Part shown: positions 1 to 6,141 of the stretch, piece after piece
Position numbering within the stretch: the stretch's first letter is position 1
Layout: every line of letters begins with the position of its first letter
Source: Rhodospirillaceae bacterium
GTDB lineage: Bacteria > Pseudomonadota > Alphaproteobacteria > UBA828
NCBI GenBank assembly: GCA_028819955.1
Contig: JAPPKP010000062.1
Coordinates: 1 to 10,823 of the forward strand
DNA: 10,823 bases
Direction: 5' to 3'
The notes under the pieces: model-generated
Told to the model about the DNA's origin: nothing
What the model saw: the letters and a program-made list of their open reading frames with translations, nothing else
Database searches by the model: none
Program-made: the position numbers and the translations under genes

Positions 1-190
1 AGACCGCCGGGTGGTCGTAGACGTAGGTCTGGGCGACGCGCTTGTCGTAGGGCTGTCGCTGGACCAGGGCCGGGACCGGGCCGCCCGAGGCCGGACGGTA
101 GATGTCGCAGGCGAGGTGCACGCCGTCCCGCATCCGCACCATGACATCGGTCTCGACCACGATGCCGGCGGCCTCGCGCGCATCCGTCAT
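1..190 (-). CDS. CocE/NonD family alpha/beta hydrolase, N-terminal part only
   Basis: This is the first 63 codons of a hydrolase that continues past the left edge. The ATG at 190 follows a strong purine-rich ribosome site (GGGGAGG about 9 bases upstream). Visible motifs are VMVRMRDGVHLACDIYRP (residues 16-33) and QRQPYDKR (44-51). These match the N-terminus of bacterial cocaine esterase and the X-Pro dipeptidyl-peptidase S15-like CocE/NonD family, where the motif reads RNPYDK and its Tyr (here Y48) forms part of the oxyanion hole. Family members hydrolyse esters or amides with a Ser-Asp-His triad; those residues lie outside the window, so substrate and activity cannot be judged. The gene lies 144 bases downstream of the enolase-superfamily gene on the same strand and may or may not share its transcript. 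Family assignment is fairly sure; function is not. Confidence 0.85.
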   Translation of the reverse strand, partial: MTDAREAAGIVVETDVMVRMRDGVHLACDIYRPASGGPVPALVQRQPYDKRVAQTYVYDHPAV

Positions 191-334
191 GTCTTGCCCT
201 CCCCTTCGAGGGCGAGCCTACCCCGGATGTCTTGCCGAGGTCACCGGCGCCGGCCCTTCAGGTCACGGAGTGGCAGTGTCCATGCCAAGACAACCGGAGC
301 GCCCGGCCTCAATGACACTGGTGAGAGTTCCGGA
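191..334. other. Intergenic spacer between CocE-like and enolase-superfamily genes
   Basis: This 144-base gap holds no open frame worth calling. The 8-mer GTCTTGCC occurs twice, at about 190 and 228, but I see no convincing promoter hexamers and no hairpin followed by a T-run. It could contain a weak promoter for the CocE-like gene. Confidence 0.4.
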
Positions 335-1501
335 CTAATCCGCCGTGTGCGCCGCGAGAAATTCTTCGTCGATGGTGACGCCGAGGCCGGGGCGGTCGGG
401 AATTGCGATCATGCCGTCCACCACTTCGAAGCTTTCCTCGGCAAGATTGTGGAGCAGAGGGTTGGCGCCGAGAGAATATTCGGCGATGACTGCCGCAGGC
501 GAGGCGGCCATGACCTGAAGCCCGGCGGCGAAGTTGAGCGCACCGCCCCAGAGGTGAGGCGCGAGCTTGATGCCGTGGCTCTCGGCCAGCGCCGCGATCC
601 GCATGGCCTCGGTGATGCCGCCTGCGATGGCGAGATCGGGCTGGAAGTAGTCCACGGCCCGGTGCTCCAGCAGTTCGCGGAAATCGAAGCGGGTGAACTC
701 GCTCTCGCCGGCAGCGATGGGGATGTCGCTCGCGGCCCGCACGGTAGCCATGCCGTCCCTGTCGTCGACATTCACCGGCTCCTCGAACCAGGCGAGACCG
801 CAGCCCTCGACCAGCCGCACGAAGCGGAGCGCCTCCTTGACCGACATGGTGCCGTGGGCATCCACCATGATCTGGATATCGCAGCCCAGATGAGCGCGCG
901 CGGCCCGCACCCGGCGCACCGACGTGATGACATCGCCGTCGCCGGCACCGACCCGCATCTTCACCGCGCCGAAGCCGCCGCGCGCGATGTAGCCCTCCAG
1001 CTGAGCCCCTATGGCCTCGGCCGGTGCCCAGCCGCCGGAGGCGTAAGCGGGCATGGCGTCCCGGCACTTGCCGCCGAGCAGCTGCCACACGGGCACCCCG
1101 AGGGAGCGGCCCAGGATATCCCAGCAGGCCATGTCGATGGCGCCGATGGCGCTGATCCGGCTGCCGCGGCGGTCCAGGACGGGGAAGGCCGGCCCCCGTG
1201 TTAGCGCGAAATGCGCGCGGTTGCCGTTATAGCCGAGCTCCCACAGCCGGCGCGGGTTGCGCGGGTCCTCGCCGATCAGCGCCGGGCCCAGATCCCGGTT
1301 GATCAGCGCGGCCATCGCCGCGTTGTTGCCCATGCTGCCGACCGAGGCCTTCGCCTCGCCCCAACCCACGAGTCCGCATTCGGTCTCGACCCGCACGATG
1401 GTAGCGTCGAAGAAGTCGGCGACGCCGAGGTCGCTCTTGTGCTGCTGCGCCTTGGGGATCGGCACATGCACCCAACGCGCCGTGATGTTCTTGATCTTCA
1501 T
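335..1501 (-). CDS. Mandelate racemase/muconate lactonizing enzyme family protein (enolase superfamily)
   Basis: This 388-residue enzyme has the usual length for the mandelate racemase subgroup. Members abstract the proton alpha to a carboxylate and then dehydrate or epimerise a sugar acid in the cytoplasm, using Mg2+. Visible in order are the N-terminal capping domain (about 1-125), the KxR element AVKMRVG (K181, R183), and three metal ligands: D214 in VDAHG, E240 in FEEP and E266 in AAGE. D289 (QPDL) and H316 (APHLWGG) form the His-Asp dyad of this subgroup. The usual second Lys of KxK is Arg, so H316 is probably the main catalytic base or acid. The ATG at 1501 has GAGGG about 11 bases upstream and begins 25 bases after the DUF4168 gene. 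I infer a sugar-acid dehydratase; the exact substrate cannot be read. Family certain, reaction open. Confidence 0.93.
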   Translation of the reverse strand: MKIKNITARWVHVPIPKAQQHKSDLGVADFFDATIVRVETECGLVGWGEAKASVGSMGNNAAMAALINRDLGPALIGEDPRNPRRLWELGYNGNRAHFALTRGPAFPVLDRRGSRISAIGAIDMACWDILGRSLGVPVWQLLGGKCRDAMPAYASGGWAPAEAIGAQLEGYIARGGFGAVKMRVGAGDGDVITSVRRVRAARAHLGCDIQIMVDAHGTMSVKEALRFVRLVEGCGLAWFEEPVNVDDRDGMATVRAASDIPIAAGESEFTRFDFRELLEHRAVDYFQPDLAIAGGITEAMRIAALAESHGIKLAPHLWGGALNFAAGLQVMAASPAAVIAEYSLGANPLLHNLAEESFEVVDGMIAIPDRPGLGVTIDEEFLAAHTAD

Positions 1502-1526
1502 CGGCGTTTTGGCCCTCGTTAGGCGG

Positions 1527-1961
1527 TCACTCGGCGCGAGGGACTTGCGGGCGTTGCAAGAGGGCGGAGAAGATCTCGTCTATTCGTTTGCGCAGCGCCT
1601 CGTCCTCGCGTGCGGCGTCGTAGATTGCGTAGTAATCGTCCTCGCCGATGCCTTCCGTCTCCTCGATCGCTCGTGCGATGTCCGCCTGCGCGTCGTTGAC
1701 CAGGGCTTCGCGCTCGTTCTCGTCGGACGTGCTCTCGATGAGAGGACGCCAAGCCTCGATCCGTTTGCTGACCTCGATGGCAGCGGAAGCGAAGGCCTCC
1801 AGCATGGCATCGCTGTAGTCGTCCGCCGCCGCATGCGGACCCGGCGCGAGCGTCGCGACGGCCAAGACCAACGCGAATAGCAGGGCAGCGAGGGGCGAGG
1901 GGACGCGGCTCGAAGCAGGCCGCCTGAGCGCACTCTGGGCGACGGTTGCGCCGCTATTCAA
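1527..1961 (-). CDS. Secreted DUF4168 domain protein
   Basis: A small exported protein of 144 residues. The start is a TTG at 1961, because no ATG or GTG in this frame would preserve the signal peptide. Basic residues (R13, R14, R19) precede a hydrophobic stretch at about 24-40, with a likely cleavage at HAAA-DD (44-48). The mature part is acidic and helical. It has the DUF4168 pattern: an alanine-rich helix (AFASAAIEVSKRIEAW, 56-71), an acidic linker, then helices around ADIARAIEETEGI (93-105) and DYYAIYDAA (109-117), ending in RKRIDEIFSAL. The domain has no known biochemical role to my knowledge; family members are exported or envelope proteins. The gene starts 26 bases after the spondin-domain gene, so the two are probably co-transcribed. 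Family assignment is by pattern and moderately sure. Confidence 0.8.
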   Translation of the reverse strand: MNSGATVAQSALRRPASSRVPSPLAALLFALVLAVATLAPGPHAAADDYSDAMLEAFASAAIEVSKRIEAWRPLIESTSDENEREALVNDAQADIARAIEETEGIGEDDYYAIYDAAREDEALRKRIDEIFSALLQRPQVPRAE

Positions 1962-1987
1962 GACTGCCGCCGCTGGGGTGCCACACC

Positions 1988-2710
1988 CTATTCGGCCGAC
2001 TTGAGGGTGAAGGTCAGCGTCGCCATCGGCGCGTCTGAGGAGAACTTCCCGGTGCCCTTCAGGCTTGTGATGGTGCCTTGCGGAACGGTCGCCGCATTGT
2101 CGAACGAGAACTCCTCCCCCTCCTCGGTCCCCGCATCGTACGGATATAGATCTACCGTCAGCGCCTCGACCCAGCCGCCCTCGGCATCGAGCAGAGAGAG
2201 CCCGAAGACGCCGACGAACCAGTCCGGGCTCGGGGCGAGCATCGAAAGCAGGGTGATGCGGGGATGGTCGGCGGTCAGCACGACTGACTCGAATGTCGAG
2301 GAGTCGGTCGCGCCAGAGCCCGAGTCCTTGCGCAGCACGCTCAGGGCATTCGCCCCAGCCGCCTCGATCTCCTCGGAGAGGGCGGCGGTGCGCCCGCGCT
2401 CCGCCATGGACTCGATGCCCGCCGTGGCCGTGCCGCCGGCCTCCAGGAACGCCACATCGGCGTTGTGGACACCGCCGATCAGCGGCGAGAAGTGAGCGCC
2501 ATCGGGGACGCCCCCGGGTGTGGCAGCGGTGGTCCAGGCTCCCGTGTACGTGACAGTGTAGGTAGCCTTGGGCCCGTCGTCAGACGCGTCGCCATAAGCC
2601 GCGCACCCTAGGCCAAGGGTGCCCGCAAGAAGGACGGCGAAGGCTGGCGTGAGACCACGCGCGAACGCTCGAAGTATGTGATCCGACTTACGATTGGCGG
2701 CCCTTGTCAT
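1988..2710 (-). CDS. Secreted spondin domain-containing protein
   Basis: A 240-residue exported protein. A basic N-terminus (R3, R7, K8, R14, R18) is followed by a hydrophobic segment at about 20-35 and GLGC-AAYG, so C36 could be a lipoprotein cysteine. The box is imperfect (Gly rather than Leu at -3), and ordinary signal-peptidase cleavage near 38-40 is equally possible. The rest fits the spondin N-terminal domain, a beta-sandwich known from animal F-spondin and from many bacterial exported proteins. Seen are YTVTYTGAWT (51-60), GAHFSPLIGGVHN (71-83), SPDWFVGVFGLSLLD (161-175) and the acidic LYPYDAGTEEGEEF (188-201), equivalent to the metal-binding DAGTDxG loop. The function of bacterial members is unknown; adhesion or carbohydrate binding are guesses. 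It leads a same-strand set with DUF4168 and the enolase-superfamily gene. Domain call is confident. Confidence 0.9.
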   Translation of the reverse strand: MTRAANRKSDHILRAFARGLTPAFAVLLAGTLGLGCAAYGDASDDGPKATYTVTYTGAWTTAATPGGVPDGAHFSPLIGGVHNADVAFLEAGGTATAGIESMAERGRTAALSEEIEAAGANALSVLRKDSGSGATDSSTFESVVLTADHPRITLLSMLAPSPDWFVGVFGLSLLDAEGGWVEALTVDLYPYDAGTEEGEEFSFDNAATVPQGTITSLKGTGKFSSDAPMATLTFTLKSAE

Positions 2711-2896
2711 GCTCTCTCGTCCCCCCGAAAAAGAACGCTCTCCACGCTATTCCGACATGCCGCATCTGCCAAGGACGGAAGCCAATTCTCATCTGGACCC
2801 AAGCAAACGGTCCGACATTGCCAATCTTCGGGGCCATACACCAATATAGCTTTCTCAAAACTGGTATAATAATTTCTTATAGTCGGGATTTGCGGA
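2711..2896 (-). promoter_or_regulatory. AT-rich leader and probable promoter region of the spondin-domain gene
   Basis: This 186-base gap contains the window's only clearly AT-rich patch, about 2835-2885. On the minus strand, TATATT at 2848-2843 matches five of six bases of a sigma70 -10 box, but no good -35 hexamer sits 16-18 bases upstream, so the exact promoter is unsettled. A G-rich ribosome site (GGGGGGA) lies about 11-17 bases before the ATG at 2710. At 2881-2898 a short imperfect hairpin (AGTC pairing GACT, with one internal mismatch) overlaps the stop codon of the racemase-family gene. It is not followed by a clean T-run on either strand and is at best a weak terminator. Confidence 0.35.
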
Positions 2897-3901
2897 CTAA
2901 GTCACCTGGAATCCGTGGGCGAAGGGGTCGGCCTCGTCCACGAAGATGGTGTTGAGCCCGGTGACGCGCGCCCAGCCCTCGATGCTCGGCACGATCGCGT
3001 CGTGATTGCCCACTTTCGCCGCGCTCTCGACCCGGCAGCGGAACAGGCTGCCGATGATGCTCTCGTGCACGAACTCATCGCCGGGCGCGAGCTTGCCAGC
3101 GGCTGCCCACTGCGCCATGCGCGCCGAGCTGCCGGTGCCGCAGGGCGAGCGGTCGAGCGCGCCCGAGCCATAGAAGACGGCGTTGCGCGCATGGGCGCTC
3201 GCATCTTGCGGCGCGCCTGTCCACATGACGTGGCTCACGCCGGCGATCGACGCGTCGTCGGGATGGACGCACTCCACCACCTCGTTGCAGGCCTTGCGCA
3301 GGCCGGGGCTCATCGCCAGCAACTCGGCCGCCGAGAATTCTTCCATCCCCGCATAGCCAGGCTGCGGGTCGACGATCGCGTAGAAGTTGCCGCCGTAGGC
3401 GATGTCCACCTTGAGAGGACCGAGACCGGGGCAATCCACGGCAACGCCCGACTCCGCCAGAAAGCTCGGCACGTTGGTGATGCGCACGGCTTCGACACGC
3501 GCGCCGTTGCGCCGGTAGCGGGCCTCGACACGGCCCGCCGGCGTGTCAAGCACCAGGGTACCTTCGTCACGCGGGCTGACGAGGCCGTGCTCCAACGCAA
3601 TGGTCACGGTGCCGATAGTACCGTGGCCGCACATCGGCAGGCAGCCGGATGTCTCGACGAACAGCAGCGCGAGATCGGCATCGGGCGAGAGCGGCGGATA
3701 GAGCACAGCGCCCGACATCAGATCGTGGCCGCGGGGCTCGAACATCAGCGCCCGGCGGATCCAGTCGTAATCGCGGAGGAAGTGCCGGCGCCGCTCGCTC
3801 ATGGTGGCGCCGGCCAGCGTCGGCCCGCCGCCCGCCACCACGCGCACGGGGTTACCGCAGGTGTGGCCGTCGATACAGAAGAAGGTGTGGCGCGCGTTCA
3901 C
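2897..3901 (-). CDS. Proline racemase family protein, probably 4-hydroxyproline 2-epimerase-like
   Basis: This 334-residue cytoplasmic enzyme starts at the GTG at 3901, whose first base pairs with the upstream stop as GTGA. The open frame runs further upstream, but that stretch is antisense-like, arginine-rich and inside the neighbouring gene. Family signatures are clear: FFCIDGHTCGNPVRVVAGG (7-25), PMCGHGTIG (89-97, catalytic C91), DIAYGGNFYAIVD (166-178) and ALDRSPCGTGSSARMA (248-263, catalytic C254). Two cysteines mark racemases/epimerases, which need no cofactor; trans-3-hydroxyproline dehydratases carry Thr at the second site. Length and the IDGHTCGNPVR start resemble 4-hydroxyproline 2-epimerases. 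None of the usual hydroxyproline partners (D-amino-acid oxidase, deaminase, aldehyde dehydrogenase) is nearby. Instead it is translationally coupled to a Gfo/Idh oxidoreductase, so another substrate is possible. Confidence 0.92.
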   Translation of the reverse strand: MNARHTFFCIDGHTCGNPVRVVAGGGPTLAGATMSERRRHFLRDYDWIRRALMFEPRGHDLMSGAVLYPPLSPDADLALLFVETSGCLPMCGHGTIGTVTIALEHGLVSPRDEGTLVLDTPAGRVEARYRRNGARVEAVRITNVPSFLAESGVAVDCPGLGPLKVDIAYGGNFYAIVDPQPGYAGMEEFSAAELLAMSPGLRKACNEVVECVHPDDASIAGVSHVMWTGAPQDASAHARNAVFYGSGALDRSPCGTGSSARMAQWAAAGKLAPGDEFVHESIIGSLFRCRVESAAKVGNHDAIVPSIEGWARVTGLNTIFVDEADPFAHGFQVT

Positions 3902-4890
3902 GCCCCGCCCCCGCCGGCAACCTCCACCCACTGGCCGGTGGCCGCGGCCTCGACCAAGGCCTCCATCACGGCGATACCGTGAACGGCATCCTCCGGCGGA
4001 ACCGTGAATTGGACCTCCCCGGCACAGGCTGCGGCGAACTCGTCGAGCTCCAGCCTGAGCGTATCCAGCGGCTCGATCGGCTCGTCGCGCCTGACCCCGT
4101 CCGCCGATTGCAGAATGAGCTGGCTGTTGTCGATCTGAGCGAAGGCGTTGCCGCCGGTGCCGTACACGTTGATGTACGAGGTGTGGGGGCAGGCGAACAT
4201 TGTGCCGAGGTAGCCCGAGACCCCTGACTCGAAGAGGAACAGCACCGAGGTCGTGTCGTCGATATCGACCGGCACCGCGCGCCGGTGGGCCTGTGCTGCC
4301 ACCCGCGCGATAGGCCCCAGCAGATAGACCAAGGCGTCGATCATGTGGATGCCGAGCCCAGTGATCGAGCCGGCCGGGCTCTCGATCTGGCTGACACGCC
4401 ATTGCCCCGGCTTGTAGCTGAGCGCGCTCGGCACGGAAAAATTCGCCTCGGCATGAAGGACCGTGCCGAAGTCGCCCGCTTCCAGCATCCCTTTCAGCGC
4501 GCGGGTGGCGCTGTGCCAGCGCCGGTTCTGCCCAACCGCAAGCACGACGCCTGCTTCGGCGCAGGCATCCACGGCCGCCTGCGCACTGGCACGAGTGAGC
4601 GTAAACGGCTTCTCGCAGAAGACATGCTTGCCGGCCGCCGCCGCCGCGATCGCCTGCTCGGCATGGATGGAGTGCGGCGTGGTCAGGATGACCGCGTCGA
4701 CCGAGTCATCGGCGAGCACCGCCTCGTAGGAGTCATGCTGGGCCGTGCCGTATTTCTCGGCGAAGGCCGCGCGCTTTTCTTCCGACCGGGAGAAGCAGGT
4801 CACAATGCGGATTGCATCGGATTTTCCTTGTGCGGCGTCCGCAAGCTCGTCGGACCACCAGCCCATCCCGATTGAGGCAGCGCGCAGCAT
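3898..4890 (-). CDS. Gfo/Idh/MocA family NAD(P)-dependent oxidoreductase
   Basis: A 330-residue sugar or polyol dehydrogenase-type enzyme, usual length for the family. The N-terminal Rossmann fold has an unusual dinucleotide turn, SIGMGWWS (6-13), followed by SVDAVILTTPHSIHAEQA (63-80). The signature FCEKPFTLT (91-99) supplies the conserved Lys of EKP (K94), and GIHMIDALVYLLG (180-192) gives the conserved H182 and D185 of the GxHxxD motif. The C-terminal half is the mixed beta-sheet substrate domain. The ATG at 4890 lacks a strong ribosome site, with only GGGTG upstream. Its stop overlaps the GTG of the racemase-family gene by four bases (3898-3901), so the two products are probably made together. 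It is divergent from nagA. Substrate cannot be predicted; family members oxidise sugars, inositols or amino sugars. Confidence 0.93.
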   Translation of the reverse strand: MLRAASIGMGWWSDELADAAQGKSDAIRIVTCFSRSEEKRAAFAEKYGTAQHDSYEAVLADDSVDAVILTTPHSIHAEQAIAAAAAGKHVFCEKPFTLTRASAQAAVDACAEAGVVLAVGQNRRWHSATRALKGMLEAGDFGTVLHAEANFSVPSALSYKPGQWRVSQIESPAGSITGLGIHMIDALVYLLGPIARVAAQAHRRAVPVDIDDTTSVLFLFESGVSGYLGTMFACPHTSYINVYGTGGNAFAQIDNSQLILQSADGVRRDEPIEPLDTLRLELDEFAAACAGEVQFTVPPEDAVHGIAVMEALVEAAATGQWVEVAGGGGA

Positions 4891-4983
4891 GGCTTACACC
4901 CGGTTCTGTGACATTCTTGCCGACAGTAACATTCCGCCCCGCGCGGGCGAACCCGTTTCCCGGCGGCGGCCGTTAGGGTGCCG
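4891..4983. promoter_or_regulatory. Divergent control region between the oxidoreductase gene and nagA
   Basis: About 90 bases must hold promoters for both directions. Two near-identical 8-mers, GTGACATT (4908-4915) and GTAACATT (4926-4933), repeat with an 18-base period. They are flanked by a short inverted pair, CTGT (4906-4909) and ACAG (4923-4926). This arrangement suggests an operator, but no regulator gene is in view. On the plus strand TAACAT (4928-4933) could be a -10 box, with a poor TTCTGT (4905-4910, close to its ideal spacing) as -35. AGGG at 4974-4977 serves as ribosome site for nagA. Confidence 0.35.
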
Positions 4984-6135
4984 ATGGAAGCCCTGGTCGG
5001 TGCCCGACTGCACACGCCGGAAGGAATCGTCTCCGGCCGCGCGCTGCTGCTGGAGAACGGCACCATCCGCGACATCGTGGCGGAAGACGCGATTCCCGCT
5101 GGAACACGGATCACGCAGCTTGCGGGCGGCATGCTCGCCGCCGGGTTCATCGATCTCCAGGTCAACGGGGGCGGCGGCGTCATGTTCAACGACGCGCCGA
5201 CATCCGCGACCATTGGCACGATGGGCCGGGTCCATCGCGCCTTCGGCACCACGGCATTCCTGCCGACCTTCATTTCCGGCCCGCGCGCAGACATGGAGCG
5301 GGCGGTTGAAGCGGTGCGGGAGGCGCTCGATCGGGCGATGCCGGGGGTTCTCGGCATCCACTTCGAGGGTCCTCACATCAACCTCGCGCGGCGTGGGGCC
5401 CATGACGAGCGCGAGATTCGACCGCTGGCCGAGAGTGACATCGAGCTACTGGCCTCACTGGGCGCCGGGCGAACCCTTGTGACACTGGCGCCGGAGAGTG
5501 TGGAGCCCGCCCACATCACTATGCTCGCGGCGCGCGGCGTTGTTGTCGCCGCCGGGCACAGCGAGGCCAACGCCGACACCTTCGATCGGACCGCGCCAGA
5601 ACTGACCGGCGTGACCCACCTGTTCAACGCCATGGGCCCGCTCGGCCACCGGGAGCTGGGTGCCGCCGGCATTGCGCTGACTCAGGACCGCCTCTCCTGC
5701 AGCGTCATCGCCGATGGTGTCCACGTGCATTGGGACGTGGTCCGTCTCGCCTGGCGTGCAAAGCCCCGCGGCAAGCTCCTCCTGATCACCGACGCGATGG
5801 CGCCCGTCGGGGCGCCCTCCCTCAATGAATTCAGCTTGGGCGACGAGCGTGTGCGCGTGGTGGACGGCTGCCTGCGCACGGCCGACGGCCGGCTCGCGGG
5901 TTCGTTGCTGGACATGGGGCAGGCGGTGAGGAATTGCGTCGCCCACGCCGGCATCCCGCTCGAAGAAGCACTCGCCATGGCCGCCGCCTATCCGGCAGAC
6001 TTCCTCGGGCTCGCGGAGAGCCGGGGGCGGCTCGCGCCGGGGCTCCGCGCCGATCTGGTCTGGCTCGACGAGGCCCTCTGGGTCCGCGCCACCTGGATCG
6101 GCGGGGAGCGCAGCGACACAGCGGAGGTGCGGTAG
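4984..6135 (+). CDS. nagA: N-acetylglucosamine-6-phosphate deacetylase
   Basis: NagA hydrolyses GlcNAc-6-phosphate to GlcN-6-phosphate and acetate in the cytoplasm. I prefer the ATG at 4984 (383 residues) because AGGG lies six bases before it; a GTG at 4978 would add two residues. Numbering from that GTG, the amidohydrolase-fold marks are GFIDLQVNGGGG (56-67, the Gln-Asn form of the first metal site typical of NagA), FLPTFIS (94-100), HFEGPHIN (128-135, metal ligand E130), AAGHSEA (191-197, H194), THLFNAMGPLGHRE (213-226, H214), DGVHVHW (246-252) and LITDAMAP (269-276, catalytic D272). All expected catalytic residues are present and the length is normal. The ROK kinase follows after 6 bases, a common partnership in PTS-independent GlcNAc use, where the kinase makes the substrate of NagA. 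Confidence 0.95.
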   Translation: MEALVGARLHTPEGIVSGRALLLENGTIRDIVAEDAIPAGTRITQLAGGMLAAGFIDLQVNGGGGVMFNDAPTSATIGTMGRVHRAFGTTAFLPTFISGPRADMERAVEAVREALDRAMPGVLGIHFEGPHINLARRGAHDEREIRPLAESDIELLASLGAGRTLVTLAPESVEPAHITMLAARGVVVAAGHSEANADTFDRTAPELTGVTHLFNAMGPLGHRELGAAGIALTQDRLSCSVIADGVHVHWDVVRLAWRAKPRGKLLLITDAMAPVGAPSLNEFSLGDERVRVVDGCLRTADGRLAGSLLDMGQAVRNCVAHAGIPLEEALAMAAAYPADFLGLAESRGRLAPGLRADLVWLDEALWVRATWIGGERSDTAEVR

Positions 6136-6141
6136 GGCGCG

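Noticed and set aside
11..1204. Long plus-strand open frame opposite the enolase-superfamily gene
   Set aside because: It lies antisense to two well-supported genes, its composition is that of a GC-rich mirror frame and no domain is recognisable.
2881..2898. Rho-independent terminator after the racemase-family gene
   Set aside because: The stem is only four base pairs before a mismatch and there is no following T-run.
2915..3982. 355-codon plus-strand open frame opposite the racemase-family gene
   Set aside because: It has no domain or start signal and is fully antisense to a gene with intact catalytic motifs.
3902..4402. N-terminal extension giving the racemase-family gene 501 codons
   Set aside because: The extra part is arginine- and glycine-rich, has no family similarity and lies wholly inside the oxidoreductase gene; the GTG at 3901 gives the normal length and conserved start motif.
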